A DNA stretch of 64,000 bases from Rufibacter tibetensis (GTDB lineage Bacteria; Bacteroidota; Bacteroidia; Cytophagales; Hymenobacteraceae). The notes beneath the pieces were generated by a model. That model saw nothing but the letters and a program-made list of their open reading frames with translations, was not told where the DNA came from and ran no database searches. The DNA lies in contig NZ_CP012643.1 in assembly GCF_001310085.1 (NCBI RefSeq), positions 465,001 to 529,000 of the forward strand, in the 5' to 3' direction. Numbering within the stretch: position 1 is the stretch's first letter; the number at the start of each line of letters is the position of its first letter. A program made the position numbers and the translations under genes. Positions 27,139 through 36,043 of the stretch are shown in pieces.

Positions 27139-28038
27139 TTAAATTCTATCTACCACAAAAGCTATCTGCACAATTGGCAAGTACAGAAATGAACCAAACA
27201 TGATATTCATGGCTGCCCTTTTAGAGCAGGTATGCATGAGATAAAAAGTTTGCATCAAAAATAATACTCCACAAACCACCGCTATAAAAGCGGAGGTTTT
27301 CCCTGCCATCCCAAACTGCATAGGGAGTAATCCTAAAGGGATAAGCAGTAACGTATAGATCATGATCTGGATAGCAGTTTTCAGGTTCTTTCCACCTGCC
27401 ATAGGCAACATTTTGAATCCTGCCTTTTTATAATCGTCATCCAGAACCCAGGCAATGGCCCAAAAATGAGGGAACTGCCAAATAAACTGAATCCCAAATA
27501 AGATCCAAGCTTCTACTCCTATGTATCCTGTACCAGCTACCCATCCAATCAAGGGAGGTAAACCTCCAGGTATAGCTCCTACAAAAACACAAATAGGAGA
27601 TAGTCTTTTTAAAGGGGTGTAAAAGAACCCATACAACAGCAATGAAAGGAAAGAAAGAGCTGCCGCAAGCCAGTTAAAGTAAAGACCAAGAAGGCTTACT
27701 CCTGCCAAACAAAGTAGTACACAGAAAACGATCGCTTCCTGCACAGAAAGTACTCCTGTGGGAAGTGGGCGTTTGGCAGTTCTTTTCATCATCTTATCCA
27801 GATCTATTTCAAGAACCTGATTGATGATATTTGCTGAGCCAGTTACCAATAAACCGCCCAGCATTACTAAAGCAGTATCAACCCAAGACGCATTAGGTCT
27901 TCCTAAAAGAAAACCAATGGCACTGGAGAAAGCTACCGTGGCGGAAAGCCTGAATTTTAATAATTGAAAATAAGCGGTTGCTTTACTCATAGCCGATGAT
28001 GTCTGGGCACTGGATGATGTTACGTCTTGTACGAACAT
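27139..28038 (-). CDS. ctaB: Protoheme IX farnesyltransferase (heme O synthase)
   Basis: Adds a farnesyl tail to heme b to make heme O, in the inner membrane. The 299-residue protein has the UbiA prenyltransferase fold: first Asp-rich motif NQVLEIDLDKMMKRT followed by KRPLPTG, and second motif region WVLDDDYKKAGFKMLP, with about nine helices. The start is an ATG at 28038; the first 16 residues are poorly conserved and Met17 (MSKATAYFQLLK) is an alternative. It sits just after heme A synthase, with which it works in sequence. Confidence 0.96.
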   Translation of the reverse strand: MFVQDVTSSSAQTSSAMSKATAYFQLLKFRLSATVAFSSAIGFLLGRPNASWVDTALVMLGGLLVTGSANIINQVLEIDLDKMMKRTAKRPLPTGVLSVQEAIVFCVLLCLAGVSLLGLYFNWLAAALSFLSLLLYGFFYTPLKRLSPICVFVGAIPGGLPPLIGWVAGTGYIGVEAWILFGIQFIWQFPHFWAIAWVLDDDYKKAGFKMLPMAGGKNLKTAIQIMIYTLLLIPLGLLPMQFGMAGKTSAFIAVVCGVLFLMQTFYLMHTCSKRAAMNIMFGSFLYLPIVQIAFVVDRI

Positions 28039-28046
28039 AAACGTGT

Positions 28047-29123
28047 TTATGCCACCAACTCGGGTGTAGGTTGATTAGGTTTCTGAGCGTAAAAATAACT
28101 TATAAGCAGCAAATATTGCAGCCCGAACAACAAAGTTCCGAAAAGCAAATGTAGTGGTTGCGCGAACGCTGGTAAACCCAGATAAGATAACACAATACCT
28201 AAAAGAACTTCAGCAGCAATCACAGCTAACACCATTCTTGCCATTAAAAGCAATTTAAGGTTTTGCAGCTTTCTTACAGAAAAGTAGAGGCCCACATTCA
28301 ATACTACTAACAGAATAGAAAGAGACCTATGCACATAAAAGGAGGTGCCTAATCTTTCTATCCAGGTTTCCCTTTGAAGGTTTCCCAAATTATAAGCAAC
28401 AATGTCTACCTGTTCTCTTACCTGGGTGCCAAGTATTACTTGCAGGAAAGTTATCAAAAGAGACAATCCCAGGAGAAACTGAAGGTTACCTGAACCTAAA
28501 GCTACTGTAGAAAACAACTTCTCTCTCTGAACTCTGACTACAATGTAAATCAACACTGCTACCAGAACCAATGCCAGTGCCATGTGCAGGGTTACCATTT
28601 CAGGCAGAAGATTAGTGGACACAACTAATGAACCCAACCACCCCTGAAATACAACCAGTAAAAAGGAAGCTACTGCCCCAATGAAAATCTTTGAATCAGA
28701 TTTCAGTAAAGGAAAAGAGAAAAGAACTGTTAAGAAAACTAAAAGCCCAATTACCACGCCTACCAATCTGTTCACATACTCAATCCAGGTCTTAGTGGCA
28801 TTGAATTCTGTTTCAATGTACTGAGAAGGATGTGCAAAGATTTCCTGGGCTACTTCTGTAAAACCAAAACCTTGAAGAACTTTCCCGATGCGCTCATTCT
28901 TCTGAATGCGCTTCTCTTTGTATACCTCCAGATAATCTGAAGGTAGTTGCTCTAAACTAGTGGGGGGGACCCACGATCCGAAACACTTCGGCCAGTCTGG
29001 ACAACCCATACCGGAACCAGTGCTACGAACGATCCCCCCTACTAAGATTAATATATAAACAGAAGCAATTGTAAGTACTCCTATTCTTTTAAACCTTTTA
29101 CTAATAAAAGATTTATCTCTCAT
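28047..29123 (-). CDS. ctaA: Heme A synthase (CtaA/COX15)
   Basis: Oxidises the C8 methyl of heme O to a formyl group to give heme A, needed by subunit I. A 358-residue inner-membrane protein with eight predicted helices. It has the paired-Cys loop GMGCPDWPKCFGSW and conserved heme His residues in VTLHMALAL, YVHRSLSIL and PLHLLFG. The first-half motif reads IEYVNRL where Bacillus CtaA has an E-x-x-H-R motif, so one expected His is Asn. The paired organisation with ctaB and four bases' spacing to subunit I support the role. Confidence 0.95.
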   Translation of the reverse strand: MRDKSFISKRFKRIGVLTIASVYILILVGGIVRSTGSGMGCPDWPKCFGSWVPPTSLEQLPSDYLEVYKEKRIQKNERIGKVLQGFGFTEVAQEIFAHPSQYIETEFNATKTWIEYVNRLVGVVIGLLVFLTVLFSFPLLKSDSKIFIGAVASFLLVVFQGWLGSLVVSTNLLPEMVTLHMALALVLVAVLIYIVVRVQREKLFSTVALGSGNLQFLLGLSLLITFLQVILGTQVREQVDIVAYNLGNLQRETWIERLGTSFYVHRSLSILLVVLNVGLYFSVRKLQNLKLLLMARMVLAVIAAEVLLGIVLSYLGLPAFAQPLHLLFGTLLFGLQYLLLISYFYAQKPNQPTPELVA

Positions 29124-29126
29124 TCT

Positions 29127-30962
29127 TTATTCGAAATCATCTCTCTCATGCGGCAAGTTAGAAGACTGCGTTTGAGAGAATGGTACGTTTTGAGGGATAA
29201 AGTCCTGCGGTGCTCCTGGCTTGCTGTAGTCATAAGGCCATCTGTACACAACCGGAAGCGGACCTGGCCAGTTACCGTGGCCTGGGTTGACAGGAGTTGT
29301 CCACTCTAAGGTGTTTGATTTCCAAGGATTCTCTGTCGCTCTTCTACCTCTGAAAATGCTGTAGAAAAAGTTGAACAGGAAGAAGAACTGGGCAGCGAAA
29401 GCAAGGACAGCTACAATAGTAATGAACGAGTTCATGTCCATGAACTTATTGAAAACATCAAAACCGGTCCAGGTGTAATATCTTCTTGGGAAACCAGCAA
29501 TACCAATGTAGTGCATCGGCATGAAGATCAGGTACACACTAGCAAAGGTAATCCAGAAGTGAATGTAACCTAATTTTTCATCCATCATACGACCAAACAT
29601 CTTAGGGAACCAGTGGTATACCCCGGCAAACATCCCGAAGAAGGCCGCACTACCCATTACTAAGTGGAAGTGAGCTACTACGAAATAAGTATCATGTAAT
29701 TGGATATCAAGTGCAGAGTTACCTAAGATGATACCAGTTACCCCACCAGAGATAAACAGGGAAACGAAGGCAACTGAGAAAAGCATGGCTGTGGTAAAGT
29801 TAATATTACCTCTCCAAAGCGTAGCGATCCAGTTAAAAACTTTCACAGCTGATGGAACCGCAATGATCAACGTCAAGAACATGAACACAGATCCTAAGAA
29901 CGGGTTCATACCTGAAACGAACATGTGGTGCGCCCATACAATGAAAGAAAGTAAGGCAATACCTAACATAGAGCCAATCATAGCACGGTAACCGAAGATA
30001 GGCTTACGTGAGTTGGTAGCAATAATCTCAGATACAATACCAAAAGTTGGCAGAATCACGATGTACACCTCAGGGTGACCTAAGAACCAGAACAAATGCT
30101 GGAATAATACCGGACTACCACCTGTATGGGTTAGCGCCTCCCCTGCTACATAGATATCAGAAAGGAAGAAGCTTGTTCCAAATGAACGGTCAAAGATCAA
30201 AAGAAGTGCAGCTGAGAAAAGCACCGGGAAGGCTAAAAGGCCTAAAACAGCTGTTAAGAAGAATGCCCAGATGGTCAACGGCAACTTAGTCATGGAAAGA
30301 CCGCGTGTCCGCATGTTGATCACAGTAGTAATGTAGTTTACACCACCTAATAACTGGGAAACAATGAACAATGCCATACTCACCAACCACATGGTCATAC
30401 CCGCACCAGATCCAGCAATAGCCTGAGGCAAGGCACTTAATGGAGGATATACTGTCCAACCACCAGCAGCAGGTCCTGTCTCTAAGAAGATAGAGTAGAA
30501 CATGATCACACTGGCCAGGAAGAAGAACCAGAAAGAAAGCATGTTCATGAAACCAGAAGCCATGTCACGGGCTCCAATCTGTAGCGGAATCAGGAAGTTA
30601 CTGAAAGTACCAGAAAGACCTGCCGTCAGCACGAAGAACACCATGATGGTCCCGTGCATGGTTACTAAAGCCAGGTAGAACTCAGGGTTAAGCTTGCCAC
30701 CGTCTACCCACTTCCCTAACAAGGGCTCCAGGAAGGTGAAGGTTGCTTCCGGGAAGCCTAACTGCATCCGGAACAAACTAGAAAAGGTACCGCCAATGAT
30801 TGCCCAGAAAATACCTGCAAACAAGAATTGTTTTGCAATTACTTTATGGTCTTGGCTAAAGATGTACTTCTCAATGAAACTCTGATCGTGGTCATGGTCG
30901 TCATGATGATCATCGTGTCCTGCGTGCACATCTTTATGTAATGAAATATCCGTAGTAGACAT
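29127..30962 (-). CDS. ctaD: Cytochrome c oxidase subunit I
   Basis: The catalytic subunit, reducing oxygen at the heme a3-CuB site while pumping protons. At 611 residues it has twelve core helices. It has a His/Asp-rich soluble start (about 4-27), low-spin heme ligand in MHGTIMVFFV, CuB region FLGHPEVYIVILP (with the D-channel Glu and the His-Tyr cross-link pair, type A1), HHMFVSGMNPF, K-channel Lys in PSAVKVFNW, and HDTYFVVAHFHLVMG with the heme a3 and low-spin ligands. All key residues are intact. It lies between subunit II and heme A synthase. Confidence 0.98.
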   Translation of the reverse strand: MSTTDISLHKDVHAGHDDHHDDHDHDQSFIEKYIFSQDHKVIAKQFLFAGIFWAIIGGTFSSLFRMQLGFPEATFTFLEPLLGKWVDGGKLNPEFYLALVTMHGTIMVFFVLTAGLSGTFSNFLIPLQIGARDMASGFMNMLSFWFFFLASVIMFYSIFLETGPAAGGWTVYPPLSALPQAIAGSGAGMTMWLVSMALFIVSQLLGGVNYITTVINMRTRGLSMTKLPLTIWAFFLTAVLGLLAFPVLFSAALLLIFDRSFGTSFFLSDIYVAGEALTHTGGSPVLFQHLFWFLGHPEVYIVILPTFGIVSEIIATNSRKPIFGYRAMIGSMLGIALLSFIVWAHHMFVSGMNPFLGSVFMFLTLIIAVPSAVKVFNWIATLWRGNINFTTAMLFSVAFVSLFISGGVTGIILGNSALDIQLHDTYFVVAHFHLVMGSAAFFGMFAGVYHWFPKMFGRMMDEKLGYIHFWITFASVYLIFMPMHYIGIAGFPRRYYTWTGFDVFNKFMDMNSFITIVAVLAFAAQFFFLFNFFYSIFRGRRATENPWKSNTLEWTTPVNPGHGNWPGPLPVVYRWPYDYSKPGAPQDFIPQNVPFSQTQSSNLPHERDDFE

Positions 30963-30985
30963 ACAGTACTGTTAAAAGATTATAA

Positions 30986-32050
30986 CTATTGTTTAGGGGC
31001 AGAAGAAGCTCCTGCTGCATCAGCGGTGGCGTTTACTGCTACAGAACCTACAGTACTGTCAGCCGGAGCTGCCTGTAACTGGGTAAGAAACGTTTTCTTT
31101 TGTTGAGCAGCTACCCACTTTTGATATTCTTCAGGTTCATCTACAATCATGTTCAGTTTCATGGCGAAGTGGCCACGTCCGCAAACCTCAGTACAAGCTA
31201 ATTCATATTGAAAGTTAGCATTGCCTGTTTCAGATTGCATCTCTGAAGTAGTTTTGGTTGGGATAAACCAGAAGGTAGTCGGCATTCCAGGTACAGCATC
31301 CATCTTTACGCGGAAGTGAGGAAGGAATACACTGTGGATTACATCTCTTGATCTGATTTTCAATAACACCGGAGTACCTTTTGGTACGTGGAAAGCACTA
31401 GGCTCACCAGGGAAATCATCCTTTGCGTTATTGTCATTCAAATCAATTCCAAACTCGTTGGTGGCATCAATCAACGTATGCTTCACAAGACCAAGTTTGT
31501 TATCTGCGCCGGGGTAACGGGTTAACCAGTTAAACTGCTTCCCCATCACTTCTACTACCACTGCATTTTCTGGAGCAGGGCTGGTGATCTTAGCCCAGGT
31601 TTTCCAACCAGAGAATACTAGCAAAGCCATCACAACCGCAGGAATAACAGTCCAGATAATCTCGATCTTGTTATTGTGTGGGTAGTAATAGGCCACTTTT
31701 CCTTCTTTGTGCTGGTATTTGTAAGAATAGAAAAATAGGAGGATGTGGGTAAGAACAAATACAAACCCAATTACCGCCATTGTTAACCAGAACATGCTGT
31801 CAATAGCAATGCCGTGTTCAGAGGCAACCGGAAGAATCATTCCTTCTTTTGAACTCATGAAAGACCATACAAACAGGGCTCCCATAACAAAGAAGAAGGC
31901 GATAAAAAGAGCGGCGTTTACCTTGTTGCTTCTACCGATGTCGGTTCTATAACTTCCCTTGAAAATAGAAGCCAAGACTTGGATTCTAAACAGAAGGTAA
32001 AGGATGACCAGTAAAAGGATGATTGATAGTGCTACTGCAATCGTAATCAT
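30986..32050 (-). CDS. ctaC: Cytochrome c oxidase subunit II
   Basis: Receives electrons at the binuclear CuA site and passes them to subunit I. The 354-residue protein has three hydrophobic segments (about 1-20, 44-65, 85-110), one more than usual, then a periplasmic cupredoxin domain. CuA ligands are present: His in FLPHFRVKMD and CTEVCGRGHFAMKLNM. There is no fused C-terminal cytochrome c, so this is an aa3-type subunit II and the donor heme must come from ActA or ActE. The Ala/Ser-rich C-terminal tail is weakly structured. Confidence 0.96.
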   Translation of the reverse strand: MITIAVALSIILLLVILYLLFRIQVLASIFKGSYRTDIGRSNKVNAALFIAFFFVMGALFVWSFMSSKEGMILPVASEHGIAIDSMFWLTMAVIGFVFVLTHILLFFYSYKYQHKEGKVAYYYPHNNKIEIIWTVIPAVVMALLVFSGWKTWAKITSPAPENAVVVEVMGKQFNWLTRYPGADNKLGLVKHTLIDATNEFGIDLNDNNAKDDFPGEPSAFHVPKGTPVLLKIRSRDVIHSVFLPHFRVKMDAVPGMPTTFWFIPTKTTSEMQSETGNANFQYELACTEVCGRGHFAMKLNMIVDEPEEYQKWVAAQQKKTFLTQLQAAPADSTVGSVAVNATADAAGASSAPKQ

Positions 32051-32074
32051 TATCCGTGTCTTTAAATGTAAGTC

Positions 32075-33355
32075 TTATACGTGATGGTGAGCACTTTCTT
32101 CCACGAATGGGTGGTTCACAGGAACCAACGATGCCTTGCCTAACTCATTAGAGAATCTCCACAAGAACAGACCCAGGAAGGTTAAAGCTGTACCAATTTC
32201 TATTAGTCCAAAACCGCTTTCTCCGCGCATAGTTCCTGGCATGATCATCATATAGAAATCAAACCAGTGACCAATCAGGATAGCGATACACACAATCTTC
32301 AGCATGATCATTTGACGCTTTGCATCTCTTGTCATTAGAACAAGGAAAGGGAAAGCAAAGTTTATTAATAGGTTAAAGAAGAAGATCCAAGTGTAATGAT
32401 TGTTATTTCCCCCTAAACGCTCTTGGTAGTAGATAACTTCTTCTGGGATGTTGGCATACCAATACAGCATGAATTGAGAGAACCAGATGTAGGTCCAGAA
32501 GATACTGAAACCAAAAAGGAATTTACCAAGGTCATGCAAGTGGTTAGATGTAACCATTGTCATGTAGCCATTCTGCTTCAGGATGATGATGGTCAACGTG
32601 ATGGCTGCTAAACCAGATACCCACCAACTGGCGAATACATACCAACCAAACATGGTACTGAACCAGTGAGTGTCAATTGACAATACCCAATCCCAGGCAG
32701 ACATAGAAGAAGTAACCCCGAAAACTACCAGGAAAGTTGCTCCTAATCTGATGCTTTTGTTATAGTGTAACAAACCACCGTTCAAATCTTCCGCTAATGA
32801 TTCTCTTCTCATCCATTTGAAGAAAAGGAACCACAAAGTGAAATAGGCTACCATTCTAATCACATAGAAGGTTGTGTTCAGGTAACCGCTCTTCCCAACA
32901 ATGATGGGGTCATAGTTAGGGTTACCTACTTCATGTACAGAATGGTCTGTCCAGTGAAATAAGGTATTATGGCCAGTGAAGATGATGGGAACCAAGAACA
33001 CTAACAACATAATGACACCACCAACCAGTAAATAAGCTCCTAATGCTTCTGGAACTCGCTTGATTAAAACAGACCAACCTGCATAGGCTACATATTGAAT
33101 GGCTACAAACAATACCCCAACTACCGCAATACCGGTGAAGTACACATTGTTCATCCAAAGGTTAGCTAGCAAACGTTGCCCCCAGCCAGCGGCGTGGTGA
33201 CCAGCCGCTGCACCGTGTTCTTCTCCATGACCACCACCGCTGAAATTTGCAGCAATGATCAGACCGGCTACCAAGAGTACTAACCCAATAGCTATCATGT
33301 AGAAGAACCGGGTAGTGGTTCTTTTAGGGATACTAAGTCTTTCTTCAGTTATCAT
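32075..33355 (-). CDS. actF: Alternative complex III membrane subunit ActF
   Basis: A 426-residue inner-membrane subunit of the menaquinol:cytochrome c oxidoreductase (alternative complex III). About ten helices are predicted; the His/Gly-rich loop GHGEEHGAAAGHHAAGWG is near 46-63 and the end is SAHHHV. Motifs SMSAWDWVLSIDTHWFSTMFGWY and FSQFMLYWYANIPEEVIYY are typical of ActF and the related half of ActC. ActF has no redox centre and probably contributes to a proton path. Order actA-B-C-D-E-F is complete and directly followed by oxidase subunit II. Confidence 0.95.
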   Translation of the reverse strand: MITEERLSIPKRTTTRFFYMIAIGLVLLVAGLIIAANFSGGGHGEEHGAAAGHHAAGWGQRLLANLWMNNVYFTGIAVVGVLFVAIQYVAYAGWSVLIKRVPEALGAYLLVGGVIMLLVFLVPIIFTGHNTLFHWTDHSVHEVGNPNYDPIIVGKSGYLNTTFYVIRMVAYFTLWFLFFKWMRRESLAEDLNGGLLHYNKSIRLGATFLVVFGVTSSMSAWDWVLSIDTHWFSTMFGWYVFASWWVSGLAAITLTIIILKQNGYMTMVTSNHLHDLGKFLFGFSIFWTYIWFSQFMLYWYANIPEEVIYYQERLGGNNNHYTWIFFFNLLINFAFPFLVLMTRDAKRQMIMLKIVCIAILIGHWFDFYMMIMPGTMRGESGFGLIEIGTALTFLGLFLWRFSNELGKASLVPVNHPFVEESAHHHV

Positions 33356-33376
33356 TTCTAAAATACCTTTTATAGG

Positions 33377-34087
33377 TTAGTTACGCGTGTCCTTAGTTGG
33401 ATCAGCTGTAGTACCTGTTACTGGGTTCGTATTCTCGGTTGTACTTGCTCCTTTTGGTTCACCTGCTTGTAGAGAACCTGTATCATTAGCATCAGCTCCA
33501 CTGGCATCAGTTATCCCTTTCTGCAGCTGCTGCACATACATGGCTATTTTCCAACGCTCTGTTGGGTTTACCTGTGTCCCGTGAGGCATCATACGACCAC
33601 GTCCATTCACAATCACGTGGTAGATGTGTCCTACTGGTAAAGTAGCGTAACGACCCTGGGTATAATTAGGTACCCCCTTGAACTTCACTCCTACTGCACC
33701 ATCACCTAGACCAGTTTCACCATGGCAAGGAGAGCAAAAGCGCAGGTACAAAGTTTTTCCTTCTTCCAGGTTTTGGCTAGTTCTGGAAACAGGGTTCACC
33801 AATTCTCTACCCGCTACTTCTGCGCTATCTTTTGAAATACGGGTGTAAAACCCAAGTTTACCTCTTGCGATAGTATTAGAAGCCGGAACGCGCATGTTCA
33901 ACCCACCTGGATTGATGGCATTCTTGTTATCTGCTAATTGCTTCAGTGGCTCATATGCTACTGGATAGTACATGTCCGGTGCATATTCTAGCCCTGGATC
34001 TTGGTCATTGCTGCCGCAAGAAACAATAAGAGCGGAAGAGAAAAGAATCATGGAGGCTTTAGCCCCAGTTCTAAAGAAATTGTTCAT
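33377..34087 (-). CDS. actE: Alternative complex III monoheme cytochrome c subunit ActE
   Basis: A 236-residue periplasmic lipoprotein: signal sequence with lipobox LIVSC (Cys24), then a class I cytochrome c domain with CSPCH near residue 114-118 and an axial Met in RMMPHG. The last 45 residues are Thr/Pro/Asn-rich and disordered. It would take electrons from ActA and give them to subunit II of the oxidase or to a soluble carrier. The stop of ActD overlaps its ATG by one base (TAATG). Confidence 0.95.
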   Translation of the reverse strand: MNNFFRTGAKASMILFSSALIVSCGSNDQDPGLEYAPDMYYPVAYEPLKQLADNKNAINPGGLNMRVPASNTIARGKLGFYTRISKDSAEVAGRELVNPVSRTSQNLEEGKTLYLRFCSPCHGETGLGDGAVGVKFKGVPNYTQGRYATLPVGHIYHVIVNGRGRMMPHGTQVNPTERWKIAMYVQQLQKGITDASGADANDTGSLQAGEPKGASTTENTNPVTGTTADPTKDTRN

Positions 34088-34611
34088 TATTTAACTACCT
34101 CCTTCTCGTTAACTTCTATAGCCCCGTTAGAACGGAGAAGATCATTCAATTTGTTGATATCAGTACCTTCTTTCAATTCAATTGCCATCACGTACTTATC
34201 ATCGGTAGAACGAACATCCATCACCGGAACTTTCAGGGTAGGACGCAGGCCACTTATGATAAAAAAGGTGATCACCATTCCGAAGGCTGCAAAAAGTACG
34301 GTTAACTCAAACGTAACCGGAATAAAGCTTGGGATGGCAATGTGTGGTTTACCACCAATGATCATTGGCCAGTCAAACCCCAACATGTAAATCTGCATCC
34401 ATAACGCGAAGGAGGTTCCGCAAAGACCGCAGAAGAAAGCCACAATAGGCAATCTTGAACGTTCAATGCCCATCACGTCATCAATCCCGTGAATAGGGTA
34501 AGGAGAGAAAACGTCATAGATTTTAGTGCCTGCCGCGCGAGTCTTTTCAATGGCGTTCAGCAGCACATCCTCGTCTTCAAATACACCGAGTATATATTTC
34601 TTACTAGTCAT
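34087..34611 (-). CDS. actD: Alternative complex III subunit ActD (DUF3341)
   Basis: A 174-residue subunit with two central membrane helices (about 55-75 and 98-120) and a soluble N-terminal domain ([31 protein letters not shown]). It carries no cofactor; in known complexes it braces ActB and ActC. It overlaps the ActC stop by eight bases and the ActE start by one base, so all are translated together. Confidence 0.95.
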   Translation of the reverse strand: MTSKKYILGVFEDEDVLLNAIEKTRAAGTKIYDVFSPYPIHGIDDVMGIERSRLPIVAFFCGLCGTSFALWMQIYMLGFDWPMIIGGKPHIAIPSFIPVTFELTVLFAAFGMVITFFIISGLRPTLKVPVMDVRSTDDKYVMAIELKEGTDINKLNDLLRSNGAIEVNEKEVVK

Positions 34612-36025
34612 GTTTGTGAGAGTTTTTAGGTGCTGTGCCGTGCATTGATGCGTCTGGGTTATGCGTGTGGCTTACTCCAGAAGACGACTTCAAAATTGAT
34701 TTTACCTCGGCCATGTTTACTACTGGGAAGAACTTGGCGAAAAGAAGGAACAAGGTCATGAACAAACCCATAGTTCCAACATAAATCCCAACATCTATAC
34801 TGGTTGGAGAGAACATTACCCAGCTGGATGGCAAGTAGTCACGGTGCAAGGAAGTTACAATGATCACGAAACGCTCAAACCACATCCCGATGTTTACGAA
34901 GATGGAGATGATGAACGTAGCCGTTAAGCTACGACGGATAGAACGGAACCAAAATAACTGAGGCGTGATTACGTTACACGTCATCATGGACCAGTATGCC
35001 CACCAGTAAGGACCCGTAGCACGGTTAATGAAGGCATACTGCTCATACTCTACACCAGAATACCAAGCGATGAAGAACTCAGTAATGTACGCCACCCCTA
35101 CAATAGATCCTGTAAGAGTGATTACCTTGTTCATGGACTCTACGTGCTCCAAGGTGATGTAATCCTCTAGTTTGAACACTTTGCGGGTAACGATCATTAA
35201 GGTCAATACCATTGCAAAACCAGAGAAGATTGCACCTGCAACGAAGTAAGGAGGGAAGATAGTGGTGTGCCATCCTGGGATTACAGATGTTGCAAAGTCC
35301 ATGGATACAATGGTGTGTACCGAAAGTACCAGAGGAGTTGCCAAACCTGCTAAGATCAGGGAAACTGTCTCATAACGTGACCAGTGTTTCGCAGATCCGG
35401 TCCAGTTCATACTCAACAAAGCATATGCTCTACGAGCAATTGGTCCGGTAGCTCTGTCACGAATGGTTGCAAAGTCAGGAATTAGACCTATGTACCAGAA
35501 AACCAGTGATACAGAGAAGTAAGTACTGATCGCAAATACGTCCCAAAGTAGTGGGGAGTTAAAGTTTACCCAAAGAGAACCGAAGGTGTTTGGAAGAGGC
35601 AATACCCAATATGCTAACCACGGACGGCCCATGTGAAGAACCGGGAACATAGCCGCACAGATTACCGCGAAAATTGTCATTGCTTCGGCGGCGCGGTTGA
35701 TTGAAGTTCTCCACTTCTGACGGAACAACAACAAAATCGCTGAGATCAGAGTACCGGCGTGACCAATACCTACCCACCACACGAAGTTGGTGATATCCCA
35801 TGCCCAACCTACAGTTTTATTTAGTCCCCACTCCCCTATACCGAACCAAAGGGTTCGGTATACTGAGTAGAAAAAGATGGCTAGAAAAATCAGAGAAACT
35901 CCCAGGGCCATCATCCAACGCATATTCGGCTTGGCTTCTACCTGCCGGCATACGTCTTCCGTGATGTCTGCATAAGTTTTACCCCCAGTTACTAAGGGCT
36001 CTCTTATCGGAGATACGTGCTGCAT
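34604..36025 (-). CDS. actC: Alternative complex III quinol-binding membrane subunit ActC
   Basis: A 473-residue NrfD/PsrC-like inner-membrane subunit with about ten helices. It houses the quinol-oxidation site facing ActB. Motifs: [35 protein letters not shown] includes the conserved GHAGT and the RxxxNRxAE block; [16 protein letters not shown] text ([12 protein letters not shown]) and the Asp/His-rich C-terminus [12 protein letters not shown] follow. The ATG at 36025 is 18 bases after ActB. ActF is its homologous partner further downstream. Confidence 0.95.
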   Translation of the reverse strand: MQHVSPIREPLVTGGKTYADITEDVCRQVEAKPNMRWMMALGVSLIFLAIFFYSVYRTLWFGIGEWGLNKTVGWAWDITNFVWWVGIGHAGTLISAILLLFRQKWRTSINRAAEAMTIFAVICAAMFPVLHMGRPWLAYWVLPLPNTFGSLWVNFNSPLLWDVFAISTYFSVSLVFWYIGLIPDFATIRDRATGPIARRAYALLSMNWTGSAKHWSRYETVSLILAGLATPLVLSVHTIVSMDFATSVIPGWHTTIFPPYFVAGAIFSGFAMVLTLMIVTRKVFKLEDYITLEHVESMNKVITLTGSIVGVAYITEFFIAWYSGVEYEQYAFINRATGPYWWAYWSMMTCNVITPQLFWFRSIRRSLTATFIISIFVNIGMWFERFVIIVTSLHRDYLPSSWVMFSPTSIDVGIYVGTMGLFMTLFLLFAKFFPVVNMAEVKSILKSSSGVSHTHNPDASMHGTAPKNSHKHD

Positions 36026-36043
36026 ATATCTTTTTGAGTTAAA

